Shown here in pieces: positions 25,567-35,827 of a stretch of 64,000 nt of DNA. Source of the stretch: Actinoplanes couchii (GTDB lineage Bacteria; Actinomycetota; Actinomycetes; Mycobacteriales; Micromonosporaceae); NCBI RefSeq assembly GCF_016862075.1, contig NZ_BOMG01000044.1, forward strand, positions 124,001 through 188,000. The letters are read 5' to 3'. The notes beneath the pieces are model-generated. The model had not been told where the DNA came from. It saw only the letters and a list, made by a program, of their open reading frames with translations, and ran no database searches. The number at the start of each line of letters is the position of its first letter. Position 1 is the first letter of the stretch. The position numbers and the translations under genes are program-made.

Positions 25567-26538
25567 TCAGCGCGACCGGCTGGTCGCCAGCGCCAGCGCC
25601 CGGTGCAGCACCCGGGCATCGCCGAGCATGCCGCGCAGTCGCCGCTCCAGCCCGGCGATCGGCACCAGGTTCTGCGGCGCCCGGGGGTCCTTGTAGGCCG
25701 ACGACGCGAACCGTGGCAGCGTCGCCACCGACACGTCCGCCAGCTCCACCGCCTGCTCCGCGCTCAGCTCCGGCGAACACTCCACCCGGACGATCCCGGA
25801 CCACGGGGCGCCCGACGAGCCGGGCAGCCGCAGGTACCACGACCAGCCGCCCCACACCGACATCAGATGGAAGACCGGGGTGCGCTGCCCCGGCCGGAGC
25901 CGGGGCACGACCGACTCCTGCGCGGCCGGCAGATAGTGCTTCTGCTGGGTCTTCACGTAACCGATGGTCCGGGGCAGCTGCCGCCGGCTGCGCAGCGGGC
26001 CGTCAACGATCAGCAGATCCGTGCCGTCCGAACCGCCGTCCCGCGCGGCCGACGAGATCTCGATCTCCAGTGCGGTCAGCGGCGGCTGGACCGCGGCCGG
26101 GAGCTTGCTCGCCTCGCCGGCGCCGCTGATCCGGTGCACCTCGTAGCGCACCGAACCGGCCTGCACGTCGGTCGCGGTCGGGCTGGCGGTGAACAGGCCC
26201 CGGGCGACCCGGGCGCCGGCCAGCTCGGCCACCCCCCGGGCCAGATCGCAACGGACCACCCCGGCGGCGTACGACGCGGCCAGCCCCGGGTACGTGGTGC
26301 CGTCCTCCTCCGCCGTCCACAGCCCGGCATCGTTGCGGCGCACTCCGTCGACCAGGAACACCACGTCCGGCACGACCGCGGACGGGGAGACGTCGATCGG
26401 CGCCCACTCGGCGGCCGGCACCTCCACGTCCACGTCGACCTGCGCGCTGCTGGACGAGCCGGGACCGTCGGCGCCGTCCCCACCCTCGTACGACGCGCCG
26501 TACGACGGATCCCACGCGTCGACGAACATCCTGGTCAC
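25567..26538 (-). CDS. nurA: NurA-domain protein (predicted DNA-end resection nuclease)
   Basis: 323 residues. The GTG start overlaps the sbcC stop (GTGA). NurA-type motifs appear in order: VVFLVDGVRRND (D64-G65), LLIVDGPLRS (D179-G180) and IGYVKTQQKHYL (K196, H201). NurA nucleases work with the HerA translocase and with Mre11-Rad50 to resect DNA ends; here HerA, SbcD and SbcC are in the same operon, which supports the assignment. The family is divergent, so the call rests on motif order plus context. The first metal-binding Asp and the others look intact. Confidence 0.75.
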   Translation of the reverse strand: MTRMFVDAWDPSYGASYEGGDGADGPGSSSSAQVDVDVEVPAAEWAPIDVSPSAVVPDVVFLVDGVRRNDAGLWTAEEDGTTYPGLAASYAAGVVRCDLARGVAELAGARVARGLFTASPTATDVQAGSVRYEVHRISGAGEASKLPAAVQPPLTALEIEISSAARDGGSDGTDLLIVDGPLRSRRQLPRTIGYVKTQQKHYLPAAQESVVPRLRPGQRTPVFHLMSVWGGWSWYLRLPGSSGAPWSGIVRVECSPELSAEQAVELADVSVATLPRFASSAYKDPRAPQNLVPIAGLERRLRGMLGDARVLHRALALATSRSR

Positions 26539-29021
26539 AGGCCGACCCTCTCGACGTGGGCGGTACGCGCGTCCTTGTGCACCTCGAACCGGACCGGCAC
26601 CCGCTCGGCCAGCGCGTGCACGTGGGTGACCAGGCCGACCATCCGGTCGCCGCGGGCCGCCAGGTTCTCCAGGGTGGCCGCGACCACGTCCAGGGTGGCC
26701 GCGTCCAGGGTGCCGAAGCCCTCGTCCAGGACGATCGACTCCAGGCTGGCCGCGGTGGTGCTCATCCCGGCCAGCTGTTCGGACAGGGCCAGCGCCAGCG
26801 ACAGCGAGGCCTGGAACGTCTCGCCCCCGGACAGGGTCCGCACCCCGCGCCGCAGACCCGCGTCGTGGTGGTCGACGACGAAGAACTCGCCCTTCTCGTG
26901 CATCAGCTCGTACTGCCCGCCGGTCAGCTCCCGCAGGATCCGCGACGCGCCGTCGACCAGCAGATCGAGCGCCTCCTCCAGCAGCCAGCGCTCGAAGTTG
27001 TTGGCCCGCAGGTGCCCGGCCAGCGACTTCGCCACCCGGCCCTGGAGCTGCAGGGTCATCCGCTGCTCCTGGGCGGCGCGGGCCTGCTCCCGGCGCTCGG
27101 TCAGCCGCTGCCAGGCCGCCTCGGCCCGCTCGGCGGTGACCGTGGCTGCCCTAACCAATGACGCCTCGTCCCGGTCCACGACGGACACCCCGGCGTCGGC
27201 GAACAACCGGACGATCGCGTCGTGGGCACGCGCCGTCGTCTCGTGCGCCGCCCGGACCGCGTCCTCGGCCTCGTCCCGGCTCGTCCGGCGCCGGCCGTGC
27301 TCCCCGGCCGCCCAGTCGACCAGGGCCTGCCAGGCGCCGGCCAGGTCGTCCCGGTCGGCCGGCGGCGGGGCGAACCGGGCCAGCCCGTCCCGCACCCCGT
27401 CGAACTGCCGCCACGCCGTCCGCTGCCGCTCCTCGGCACCCCGGACCACGGTCTGCGCCGCGCGCTGCGCCTCGCGGGCCCGGCGCACCGCGGTGCCGGC
27501 GTCCTCCAGCCGGCGCTGCAACTCGGCCAGCTCGGTCAGCCGCCGCTGCAGCTCGTCCATCGTGGGCAGACCCTCGACCGCCTTGCGGACCTCGGCCAGC
27601 CGGGACAGGTGATGCTCGTACTGCCCGCGCTTGCGCTCCAGGTCGAACGCCGCGTTCCGGGACACCGCGTCCCGCTCCCGCCAGCGCGACTGCGCCGCCT
27701 CGGACTCCTCCCGGGCCAGGTTGCCGGCCTGCTCGGCCTGCCGCACCGCGGACTCCCGCGGCACCTCGGGCACCACCGTCACGGTCTGCTCGCAGACCGG
27801 GCAGGCGTCCCCGGCGGTCAGGTGGCCGCGCAGCGCGGTCGCCCGGTCCCGCTGCTGGGCGTCCCGGTAGTCCTGCCGGGCCTGCTCCAGCAGCTGCTGG
27901 GCGCCCAGGTTGTGGGCGTGCGCCAGCTCGACGGCGGCGGCCGCGTCCCGGTGCTCGACCTCGGCGACCGAGACCTTGCCGGCGAACCACTCCTCCTGCT
28001 CGATCAGCCGGGCCAGCTCGGTGTGCCGGTCCTGCGCCACCCGCAGCCGGCCCGGGTCACCGGCGGCGGTCAGCTCACCGCGCACCTTCTCCTCGGCCTC
28101 CTCGGCCGTGTGCACCTCGACACCGGCCCGGTCCGCCGCCTCCCGCGCCGCGGCCACCTCACCGGTGGCCTCCCGCAGACCCGCGGGGGTACGCACCGCG
28201 CCGAGCGCCGTCAGCTCCGCGTCGATCGCGTCCCGTTTCCCGGCGGCGGCGCCCTCGGCCTCGCGGGCGGCCCGCAGCCCCGGGATCGCGCTCTCGACCG
28301 CCGTGGTCAGCTCCCGCATCCGCTCCAGCCGGCCGGCGGCCTCGGCGACCGCCTCGTCGGTGGCGTCCTCCAGCGTGCCGAGCTGCTGCTCCACCACGGT
28401 CAGCTTGGCCTCGGCGGCCTTGCCCCGTTCGGCGGCCCGGCCCTGCACGTCCTCGTAGACGTGCAGACCCAGCAGGTTGACCAGGATCTGCTGCCGGGTG
28501 GCCGGTTTGGCGTGCAGGAAGTCGGCGAACTGGCCCTGCGGCAGCACCACGCAGCTGGTGAACTGCTCGTAGGGCAGGCCGACCGCGTCCAGCACCGCCG
28601 CGTCCATCTCGGCCGGGGTGCCGGCCAGCACCTCGCCCAGATCCTCCAGGTCCATCCCGGTGTCGAGCTTGGTGACGTCGAAGCCGGGCGGCATCAGCTG
28701 CAGCCCGGCCCCGGCGGTCTTCACGTTGCCCCGGCCGTCCCGGCGGACCACCCGGGTCGCCACGAACCGATCCCCCGCCGACTCGAAGACCAGGCGCACC
28801 CGGGCCTCGGCCGACGACGGGGCCAGGGCGTTGCCGATCCCGCGGGCGCCACCCCAGCGGGGGACGGTGCCGTAGAGGGCGAAACAGATCGCGTCGAGCA
28901 CCGTCGACTTGCCCGAACCGGTCGGGCCGACCAGGGCGAAGTAGTCGGCGTCGGTGAAGTCCACAGTCGTCTGGTCGCGGAAGACCGTGAACCCGGCCAT
29001 GTCGAGCCTCAGTGGCCTCAT
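26535..29021 (-). CDS. sbcC: Exonuclease subunit SbcC (Rad50-like SMC ATPase)
   Basis: 828 residues, start coupled to the sbcD stop (ATGA). Walker A is GPTGSGKST (32-40); the ABC signature is LSGGETFQASLSLALALSE and Walker B SIVLDEGFGTLD near the C-terminus. Long coiled-coil arms flank a zinc hook CPVCEQ at about residue 407. This is shorter than E. coli SbcC (about 1050), as in many actinobacteria. With SbcD it processes DNA ends, hairpins and protein-blocked breaks using ATP. The arms are Ala/Glu/Arg-rich. Confidence 0.95.
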   Translation of the reverse strand: MRPLRLDMAGFTVFRDQTTVDFTDADYFALVGPTGSGKSTVLDAICFALYGTVPRWGGARGIGNALAPSSAEARVRLVFESAGDRFVATRVVRRDGRGNVKTAGAGLQLMPPGFDVTKLDTGMDLEDLGEVLAGTPAEMDAAVLDAVGLPYEQFTSCVVLPQGQFADFLHAKPATRQQILVNLLGLHVYEDVQGRAAERGKAAEAKLTVVEQQLGTLEDATDEAVAEAAGRLERMRELTTAVESAIPGLRAAREAEGAAAGKRDAIDAELTALGAVRTPAGLREATGEVAAAREAADRAGVEVHTAEEAEEKVRGELTAAGDPGRLRVAQDRHTELARLIEQEEWFAGKVSVAEVEHRDAAAAVELAHAHNLGAQQLLEQARQDYRDAQQRDRATALRGHLTAGDACPVCEQTVTVVPEVPRESAVRQAEQAGNLAREESEAAQSRWRERDAVSRNAAFDLERKRGQYEHHLSRLAEVRKAVEGLPTMDELQRRLTELAELQRRLEDAGTAVRRAREAQRAAQTVVRGAEERQRTAWRQFDGVRDGLARFAPPPADRDDLAGAWQALVDWAAGEHGRRRTSRDEAEDAVRAAHETTARAHDAIVRLFADAGVSVVDRDEASLVRAATVTAERAEAAWQRLTERREQARAAQEQRMTLQLQGRVAKSLAGHLRANNFERWLLEEALDLLVDGASRILRELTGGQYELMHEKGEFFVVDHHDAGLRRGVRTLSGGETFQASLSLALALSEQLAGMSTTAASLESIVLDEGFGTLDAATLDVVAATLENLAARGDRMVGLVTHVHALAERVPVRFEVHKDARTAHVERVGL

Positions 29022-30172
29022 TGGTTGCTGCTCACCTCGTCGTACAGCTCGTCGAAGAGCTCGCGGACGCCCTCCTCGGCGTTCCCGCGACTGTCCAGAT
29101 AGTCACCGAAGAGCTCGCGCGGGGACCGGCCGGCGCGTTCGGCGCTGCGCGCGCCGCTCCGGGTCGGCAGCATGTCGGGGTCGATGCGAACCTCCAGGGC
29201 GTTCGGCAGGAGCTCCTGCACGTCCTCACGGAGGCCCGGCCTCGGCACCTCCCGGACCAGGACACGCAGCCAGGCATCCGGAAGGTTCACCGTGGCCAGC
29301 TGCTCCAGCGTGCCGCGCACGGTCCGCAGGGTGAGCGCCGTGGTCACCGGCACCTCGCGGACGTGCGCCGCCTTCTCGGTGGAGACGTCGATGATCGAGA
29401 CCGAGGAGACGTTCTCCTCCTCGCCGAAGTCGATGGCGAGCGGACTGCCCGAGTATCGCGTCGGGCAGGGCGAGATGACCGCCTGGGTGCGGTGCAGGTG
29501 GCCCAGGGCCACGTAGTGCGCGTTCGGCGGGAAGACGGTGGCGGGCACCGCGTAACCCATGATGGTGTGCGCCTCCCGCTCGCCGCCGCCGGTGCTCGCG
29601 CCGACGATCGTCAGGTGCGCGGTGACCAGGTTGACTTTTTTCTGGTCCGCGAACGACTCGCTCAGTTTCGCGATCAGGCGGGCCACCAGGTCGGCGTAGG
29701 TCTGGTTGGCCTCGGCTGCGGTCAGGTCGTACATCTCGGCGGCCCGGATCGCATACCGCTGGGACAGGAAGGGCAGCGCGACCAGCCGCCAGTCCTCCCC
29801 GCCCTCGGTGGTCCCCTCGATCAAAAGATCATTCAGATCCGCTTTCGGGTACGAACCACGAAGCTCGATGCCCGCCGCGTCCGCCCACGGGCGCAACGCG
29901 TCCAGAGCAGCCCCGTTGTCGTGGTTGCCGCCGATCGCCACCACCCGGGCGCCGGTCTTGCGCAACGCGGACAGGGCCCGGGTCACCAGCCGGGTCGCCT
30001 CGGCGGTGGGGGCCGCCGTGTCGTAGAGGTCACCCGCCACGATGACCAGATCCGGACGCTCGGCACGGGCGATGTCGACAACCTGGGCGAGGACCTTGAT
30101 GTGCTCCTCGTTGCGGTTGCGGCCCTTGAGAACCTTGCCGACATGCCAGTCGGAGGTGTGCAGGATGCGCAT
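29018..30172 (-). CDS. sbcD: Exonuclease subunit SbcD (Mre11-like nuclease)
   Basis: 384 residues. All phosphoesterase motifs are seen: SDWHVG (D8, H10), VAGDLYD (D48), GGNHDNG (N83, H84), VTAHLTIVG and ALGHLHRTQ. The C-terminal capping region binds SbcC. It cleaves DNA with Mn in the SbcCD complex. It starts 20 nt after herA and overlaps sbcC by 4 nt, so it is the second gene of the herA-sbcD-sbcC-nurA operon. Confidence 0.95.
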   Translation of the reverse strand: MRILHTSDWHVGKVLKGRNRNEEHIKVLAQVVDIARAERPDLVIVAGDLYDTAAPTAEATRLVTRALSALRKTGARVVAIGGNHDNGAALDALRPWADAAGIELRGSYPKADLNDLLIEGTTEGGEDWRLVALPFLSQRYAIRAAEMYDLTAAEANQTYADLVARLIAKLSESFADQKKVNLVTAHLTIVGASTGGGEREAHTIMGYAVPATVFPPNAHYVALGHLHRTQAVISPCPTRYSGSPLAIDFGEEENVSSVSIIDVSTEKAAHVREVPVTTALTLRTVRGTLEQLATVNLPDAWLRVLVREVPRPGLREDVQELLPNALEVRIDPDMLPTRSGARSAERAGRSPRELFGDYLDSRGNAEEGVRELFDELYDEVSSNQ

Positions 30173-30192
30173 CGCTGAACCTTAGTCTCCAG

Positions 30193-31938
<1,746 letters not shown>

Positions 31939-31976
31939 GGTGCCTCAGCGGTATGACAAATTGCCCAGGGCACCGG

Positions 31977-32017
31977 TTTTCCACAACCTGTGGGGTTCAT
32001 CCACAGAGTTATGCACA
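31977..32017. promoter_or_regulatory. Cluster of DnaA-box-like sites upstream of herA
   Basis: TTTTCCACA (31977-31985) and TTATGCACA (32009-32017) both fit the TTWTNCACA DnaA-box consensus, and TCATCCACA (31997-32005) differs at one position. CCACAACCTGTGG at 31981-31993 is an inverted repeat. A further CCACAA lies on the complement near 32031. The cluster is 40-80 bp upstream of the herA start codon. Confidence 0.5.
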
Positions 32018-32081
32018 AGATCTTGACCTTGTTGTGGAGGCGCGCCCTGATTCACGCCGATCAGTCACCCGGATCCCATTC

Positions 32082-32843
32082 CTACCGATCCCCCGGCGGG
32101 GTCGCCCGGTCTTCCGTCGGCTCCGCCCTCCCGTATCGCAGGAAGAGCATGTCCTCGCGGGTCAGGGCGTGGCGCAGCGACATCCGGCGCGGTGGCGCCG
32201 GCGGACCGTGGGCGATACGCCCCGCCTGGCCACCGGCCAGCAGTGGGGCCACCGTGAGACACAATTCGTCGACCAGGTCCGCGGCGATCATCGCACCGAG
32301 CAGACCCGGACCGCCCTCGCAGAGCAGCTGGGTCGCCCCGCGCTCGTGCAGCAACCGCACCCCGGCGGCCAGATCGACCTCGCGCTCCCCCAGCGCGATC
32401 ACCTCGGCCACCTCCCGGATCGGCGACGCGGGCGCGGCCCGGTAAGTCAGCACGATCGGCCGGATCGGGGCATCCGCGAAGATCAGCTGCTCCGGATCCA
32501 GATCCAGCGACCCGGAGACGATCACCATCAGCGGAAACTCGGTCAGTCCCCGCGCCACCCGCCAGGCCCGTCCGCCCTCGGTCAACCGCAACGCGTCGTA
32601 GTTCTCGGCCCGCACCGTGCCGGCCGCCACGATCAGCCCGTCACAGACCATCCGGAGCGTGTCGAAGACTTCCTTGTCCCCCGGCCCCTGCAGCCCCGCC
32701 GAGAGCCCGTCGACGGAAACCGCCCCGTCCGCACTGGCGATGAAGTTGACCCGAAGGTTGGGCCGTTCCAGCCGCGGATAACAGCCGACCAGCCCATCGA
32801 CCCCTTCAGGCAGCACCGGCGGCCCCGCAACTCCCGGCCTCAC
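32082..32843 (-). CDS. RibD C-terminal-domain reductase (pyrimidine reductase family)
   Basis: 253 residues, GTG start at 32843. The DHFR-like fold of RibD reductases is recognisable: RVNFIASADGAVSVDG near the N-terminus, DGLIVAAGTVRAENY, then LLCEGGPGLLGAMIAADLVDELCLTVAPLLAGG. It lacks the deaminase half of full RibD. Actinobacteria carry such stand-alone proteins besides riboflavin RibD; in mycobacteria one can act as an alternative dihydrofolate reductase, so folate or flavin metabolism are both possible. Confidence 0.88.
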   Translation of the reverse strand: MRPGVAGPPVLPEGVDGLVGCYPRLERPNLRVNFIASADGAVSVDGLSAGLQGPGDKEVFDTLRMVCDGLIVAAGTVRAENYDALRLTEGGRAWRVARGLTEFPLMVIVSGSLDLDPEQLIFADAPIRPIVLTYRAAPASPIREVAEVIALGEREVDLAAGVRLLHERGATQLLCEGGPGLLGAMIAADLVDELCLTVAPLLAGGQAGRIAHGPPAPPRRMSLRHALTREDMLFLRYGRAEPTEDRATPPGDR

Positions 32844-32932
32844 CGTCCCCCACCCTCCGGCCCCACCGCTTCGCTGCCCTCCGGCCCCGCCACTCCCCCG
32901 GCCTGAGGCCTCGCCGCTCTTCCGAGTTCCGC

Positions 32933-33088
32933 CCTTCCGTCTTCTGCTTCGCGGGGTGACGTGGTCACGGGCTGGACGGGCCGGCGACCGGCGGGGTCGG
33001 TTCGAGCTCGCCTTCCGTCTTCCGCTTCGCGGGGGGACGTGGTCACGGGCCGGGCGGGCCGGTCACCGGCGGGGTCGGTTCGAGTTTG
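32933..33088. repeat. 78-bp tandem repeat, two copies
   Basis: Copies start at 32933 and 33011; both contain CCTTCCGTCTTC, GACGTGGTCACGGGC and GGCGGGGTCGGTTCGAG. The second copy overlaps the 3' end of the Cys-rich microprotein gene. An open frame over this repeat on the complement (32840-33106) is probably not a gene. Confidence 0.8.
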
Positions 33089-33162
33089 CGGTGCTGGCAG
33101 TCGCACCAGGACCCGCCCCGGCAGTCGTCGTGCCGCCGCTCGCGACAGGCGTCACAGATCAT
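33043..33162 (-). CDS. 39-residue Cys/His-rich microprotein (probable zinc-binding)
   Basis: The frame starts ATG 33162 and gives MICDACRERRHDDC, then RGGSWCDCQHRKLEP and a Pro-rich end. Cys 3, 6, 14, 20, 22 with His 11 and 24 look like a small zinc-binding knuckle. From memory, similar CDxCxxxxHxxCRGGxWCDCQH micro-proteins occur across Micromonosporaceae and related actinomycetes. A TAGGGT box ends 6 nt before the ATG (leaderless pattern). The last ~14 residues (KLEPTPPVTGPPGP) fall within the 78-bp repeat. Function is unknown. Confidence 0.7.
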   Translation of the reverse strand: MICDACRERRHDDCRGGSWCDCQHRKLEPTPPVTGPPGP

Positions 33163-33671
33163 GTCCCGACCCTAACGCCCACCCACCCCCGGCGTGCCCG
33201 ACGCGTGACGACTCGCAGCCGGAACCAGCCCGGCTTCTCACCGACCCCCGCCCTCTCCAGACTTCCTCCGCGAGCCCCGCCCCTTCCTCCCGGCCTCCTC
33301 CCCGGCGCGGCCCGCCTTCTCCGGCTCCCTTTCCCACCTCGCCCCGCTCGCCCCGCTTGCCCGGGCGTCTTCCCGGAGCTCGCCCAGTCCCTCCGGCTTC
33401 CTTGGCGGTCAGCACGTGCGCTTTCCCGGCGTACCGGCAAATGGGTTTGATCTGCATCGGGATGGTGGAGGGCATCCACTCTTCGGGAGGACGGGGCGAG
33501 GGTGTGGTGGCATCCGTGCCATGCCGGCCTCATGACCCTGCGAAGGTGATTCCGGGCATGTCACGACAGCTTGACGGCCGGGACACGGCTGTGCAATCGG
33601 TCCGAAACGCCAGGTGGGCAGGGTGTCCAGGTAGGGACGGCGTCACCGGCCGTCGCGACGGGAGGAGTTTC
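33163..33671. other. 509-bp gene-free region before the ACT-domain genes
   Basis: The left half is a pyrimidine-rich, low-complexity stretch (CTTCCTCC and CCCCGC runs, about 33180-33420). The right part should carry the promoter of the gene at 33672. No gene was supported; open frames on both strands here are low-complexity. Confidence 0.5.
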
Positions 33672-34403
33672 ATGTTGCTGCGGGTTCGAATCACCCTGCC
33701 GGACCGTCCCGGCGCCCTCGGGCAGGTCGCGCGCACCCTCGGGGTGGCCGGCGCCGACATCGTCCAGGTCGTGGTGCTGGAGCGGCTCGGCGGACGGGCG
33801 GTCGACGACTTCACCGTCGTGTGGCCGGGCGCCTCCCGGGTCGAGCGCCTCCTCGCCGGGCTCGCCGCCATCCCGGGCGTGCAGGTCGACGGCGTGTGGA
33901 AGGCGATAGGAGCACCGGTCAACGGTGGCCACGACGCCGAACTCCTCGCCCAGGTCGCCGCGAACCCGGCGGACGGTCTCGCCACCCTCGTCGACGCGGT
34001 CCCCGGTCTGCTCGCCGCCGACTGGGCCGCGGCCGCCGTGGTGCCGGCCGACTGGGCCGCCCGCAGCAACACCACCGGGGTCGTCAGCGAGCCGAGTGTG
34101 GTCTACGCGAGCTGGCGCGCGCCGTCCCCGCTGCGCCTGCCCGAGGTGACCCCGCTGCGGGCCCGTCCGATGACCGAGCCGGGCGGCCCGCGGTACGCGG
34201 TGGCCCCGTTCGGCCGGGGCGGCCTGGTGCTGGTGGTGGCCCGGACCGACGAGGACGACCTGCCGGCCGCCGCGTTCCACATCACCGAGGTCGATCGGGT
34301 CGCCCAGCTGGTCCGGGCCGCCGCGGTCATCCTCGGTGACCGGCTGGACTCGGCGGCCACGCCCGCGGCGGTCGGTCCAGATGTGACAGCCGTAACGTCA
34401 TAA
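33672..34403 (+). CDS. ACT-domain protein
   Basis: 243 residues from ATG 33672 with GGAGGAG 5 nt upstream. The N-terminal ~70 residues form an ACT (amino-acid-binding regulatory) domain: LLRVRITLPDRPGALGQVAR, VAGADIVQVVVLERLGGRAVDDFTV. The rest is a conserved but unassigned C-terminal region (AVAPFGRGGLVLVVART). The next gene starts 70 nt downstream with a related ACT domain, so the two look like a tandem duplication later diversified. ACT domains bind amino acids and regulate metabolism; ligand unknown. Confidence 0.8.
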   Translation: MLLRVRITLPDRPGALGQVARTLGVAGADIVQVVVLERLGGRAVDDFTVVWPGASRVERLLAGLAAIPGVQVDGVWKAIGAPVNGGHDAELLAQVAANPADGLATLVDAVPGLLAADWAAAAVVPADWAARSNTTGVVSEPSVVYASWRAPSPLRLPEVTPLRARPMTEPGGPRYAVAPFGRGGLVLVVARTDEDDLPAAAFHITEVDRVAQLVRAAAVILGDRLDSAATPAAVGPDVTAVTS

Positions 34404-34473
34404 GCCCAGCTCAGGCAATAGATCTGCAACAACGGCGAGGCACTCTGGAAGACGGAGGAAAGGAGTGCCCGCT

Positions 34474-35517
34474 ATGGCGTTGTGGCGTGTCCGGGCCACG
34501 GTCGACGATCGTCCCGGTTACCTCTCGGTGCTGACCGCGAGCCTGGCTCTGCGGTCGGTCAACATCCTCGCCGTCCAGGTGCACACCACCGAGGAGGGCG
34601 CGGTCGACGACTTCCTGGTGGATGCGCCGGATGCGCTGACCGAGGCCGATCTGCTGGCCGCGGTGGCCAAAGGCCGGGGGCGGGACGCGTTCGTGACCAG
34701 GGCCGACCCGCAAGGGCTGGCCGATCAGCCGACCCGGGCGCTGGCCCTGGCCGGCCGGCTGGTGCACGAGCCCGACGCGCTCGGCGAGGTGCTGGTGGCC
34801 CTGCTCGACGCCACCGAGGTCCGCTGGCGTCCCGGTGCGGCCGGCGACCGGCCCGGTTTCCACGGCGGCCGGATGACTCTGACCGACCCGGCCGGCGGCG
34901 CGCTGGAGGTGCTCCGGGCGCTGCCGTCGTTCACCCCGGCCGAGTTCGCCCGGGCCCAGGCGCTGGTCGAGGTTGCCGCCTCGGTCCAGCGCCGGCACCG
35001 CGACCAGGTCGCCCTGCTGCTGCCGGACGGCGCCGAGGTGGTCCTGCGCCCGGCCGCCCCGGACGATCTGGCCGCCGTCGCCGAGTTCCACAGCGAGTGC
35101 TCGCCGGCCTCGCTGCGCCTGCGGTTCCCCGGCGGCGCGCCCGCCGAGGCCCGGTTGCGCCGCCTGCTGGAGCCGTCCGGCGGTCTGACCCTGCTGGCCG
35201 TCGCCCCCGGCGGCGCCGTGGTCGCGATGGCCGGTCTGCTCACCGAGGGCGACCTGGGCGAGTTCCGGATCCTGGTCGCCGACGACTGGCAGCGGCGCGG
35301 TCTCGGCACCGCCCTGCTGAAGCGTCTGCGCGCCCACGCCGCGAAAAGCGGGGTGGAGGCGGTGGTGACACACACCGGGGCGGGCAACGCGGGCATGCTG
35401 CGCACCCTGCGCCGGGTCGGGGCGGGCCCGATCGAACGGGACGGCGCCATGGTCACCGTGACCCTCCGAGCGGCCGCCCACCCGGCAACCGAGGAGTCCC
35501 GGGCAACCCGCGGCTGA
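34474..35517 (+). CDS. ACT domain fused to a GNAT acetyltransferase
   Basis: 347 residues. The ATG at 34474 has AAGGAG 8 nt upstream, preferred over GTG 34465. Residues 1-80 are an ACT domain (LWRVRATVDDRPGYLSVLTA, EEGAVDDFLVDAP) like that of the preceding gene. Residues about 185-335 are a GNAT fold with acetyl-CoA loop DDWQRRGLGTALLKRL and final VEAVVTHTGAGNAGMLRTLRRVG. Amino-acid-controlled protein acetylation is known for ACT-GNAT fusions in actinomycetes (Pat-type enzymes), so a lysine acetyltransferase gated by an amino acid is plausible. A terminator follows. Confidence 0.85.
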   Translation: MALWRVRATVDDRPGYLSVLTASLALRSVNILAVQVHTTEEGAVDDFLVDAPDALTEADLLAAVAKGRGRDAFVTRADPQGLADQPTRALALAGRLVHEPDALGEVLVALLDATEVRWRPGAAGDRPGFHGGRMTLTDPAGGALEVLRALPSFTPAEFARAQALVEVAASVQRRHRDQVALLLPDGAEVVLRPAAPDDLAAVAEFHSECSPASLRLRFPGGAPAEARLRRLLEPSGGLTLLAVAPGGAVVAMAGLLTEGDLGEFRILVADDWQRRGLGTALLKRLRAHAAKSGVEAVVTHTGAGNAGMLRTLRRVGAGPIERDGAMVTVTLRAAAHPATEESRATRG

Positions 35518-35540
35518 CGCCCCGAGCTGCGAGCTGGAGA

Positions 35541-35573
35541 AAAACGGCGGGCTTCAGGCCCGCCGTTTTCTTT
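35541..35573 (+). terminator. Intrinsic terminator
   Basis: AAAACGGCGGGC (35541-35552) pairs perfectly with 35558-35569 around TTCAG, followed by CTTT. It lies 24 nt after the ACT-GNAT stop and forms the first unit of the 33-bp array. Confidence 0.9.
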
Positions 35574-35773
35574 CACGCGGCGGCTTCAGGGCCGGCGTCT
35601 TTCTTTCGCAGGGCGGGTTCAGGCCCGGCGACTTTCTTTCGCAGGGCGGGTTCAGGCCCGGCGACTTTCTTTCGCAAGGCGGGTTCAGGGCCGGCGACTT
35701 TCTCTCGCGCGGCGGGTTCAAGGACGCTGTCTTTCTCTCGCGCGGCGGGTTCAGGCGCGAGCGGAACCCACCG
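35545..35773. repeat. 33-bp tandem array of about seven terminator-like units
   Basis: Units start at about 35545, 35578, 35611, 35644, 35677, 35710 and 35743. Each has GGCGGGTTCAGGCCCGGCG-like stem sequence followed by CTTTCTTTCG or CTTTCTCTCG. Only the first unit keeps a perfect stem; others have a partially matched one. The period is a multiple of three, so complement frames read an 11-residue repeat, but no start signal supports a gene. Confidence 0.85.
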
Positions 35774-35827
35774 CACGGCCGCGCCACGCCAGGTGGCTCA
35801 GGCGCGGCGGGGTCAGGACTGCCGGGG

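Noticed and set aside
32840..33106. 88-residue frame on the complement that overlaps the RibD-like start by GTGA
   Set aside because: It consists of the 78-bp repeat and has no ribosome binding site or family; the overlap is probably chance. The shorter Cys-rich frame at 33043-33162 is better supported.
35554..35787. 77-residue frame of 11-residue repeats on the complement
   Set aside because: It arises because the terminator array has a 33-bp period; it has no start signal.
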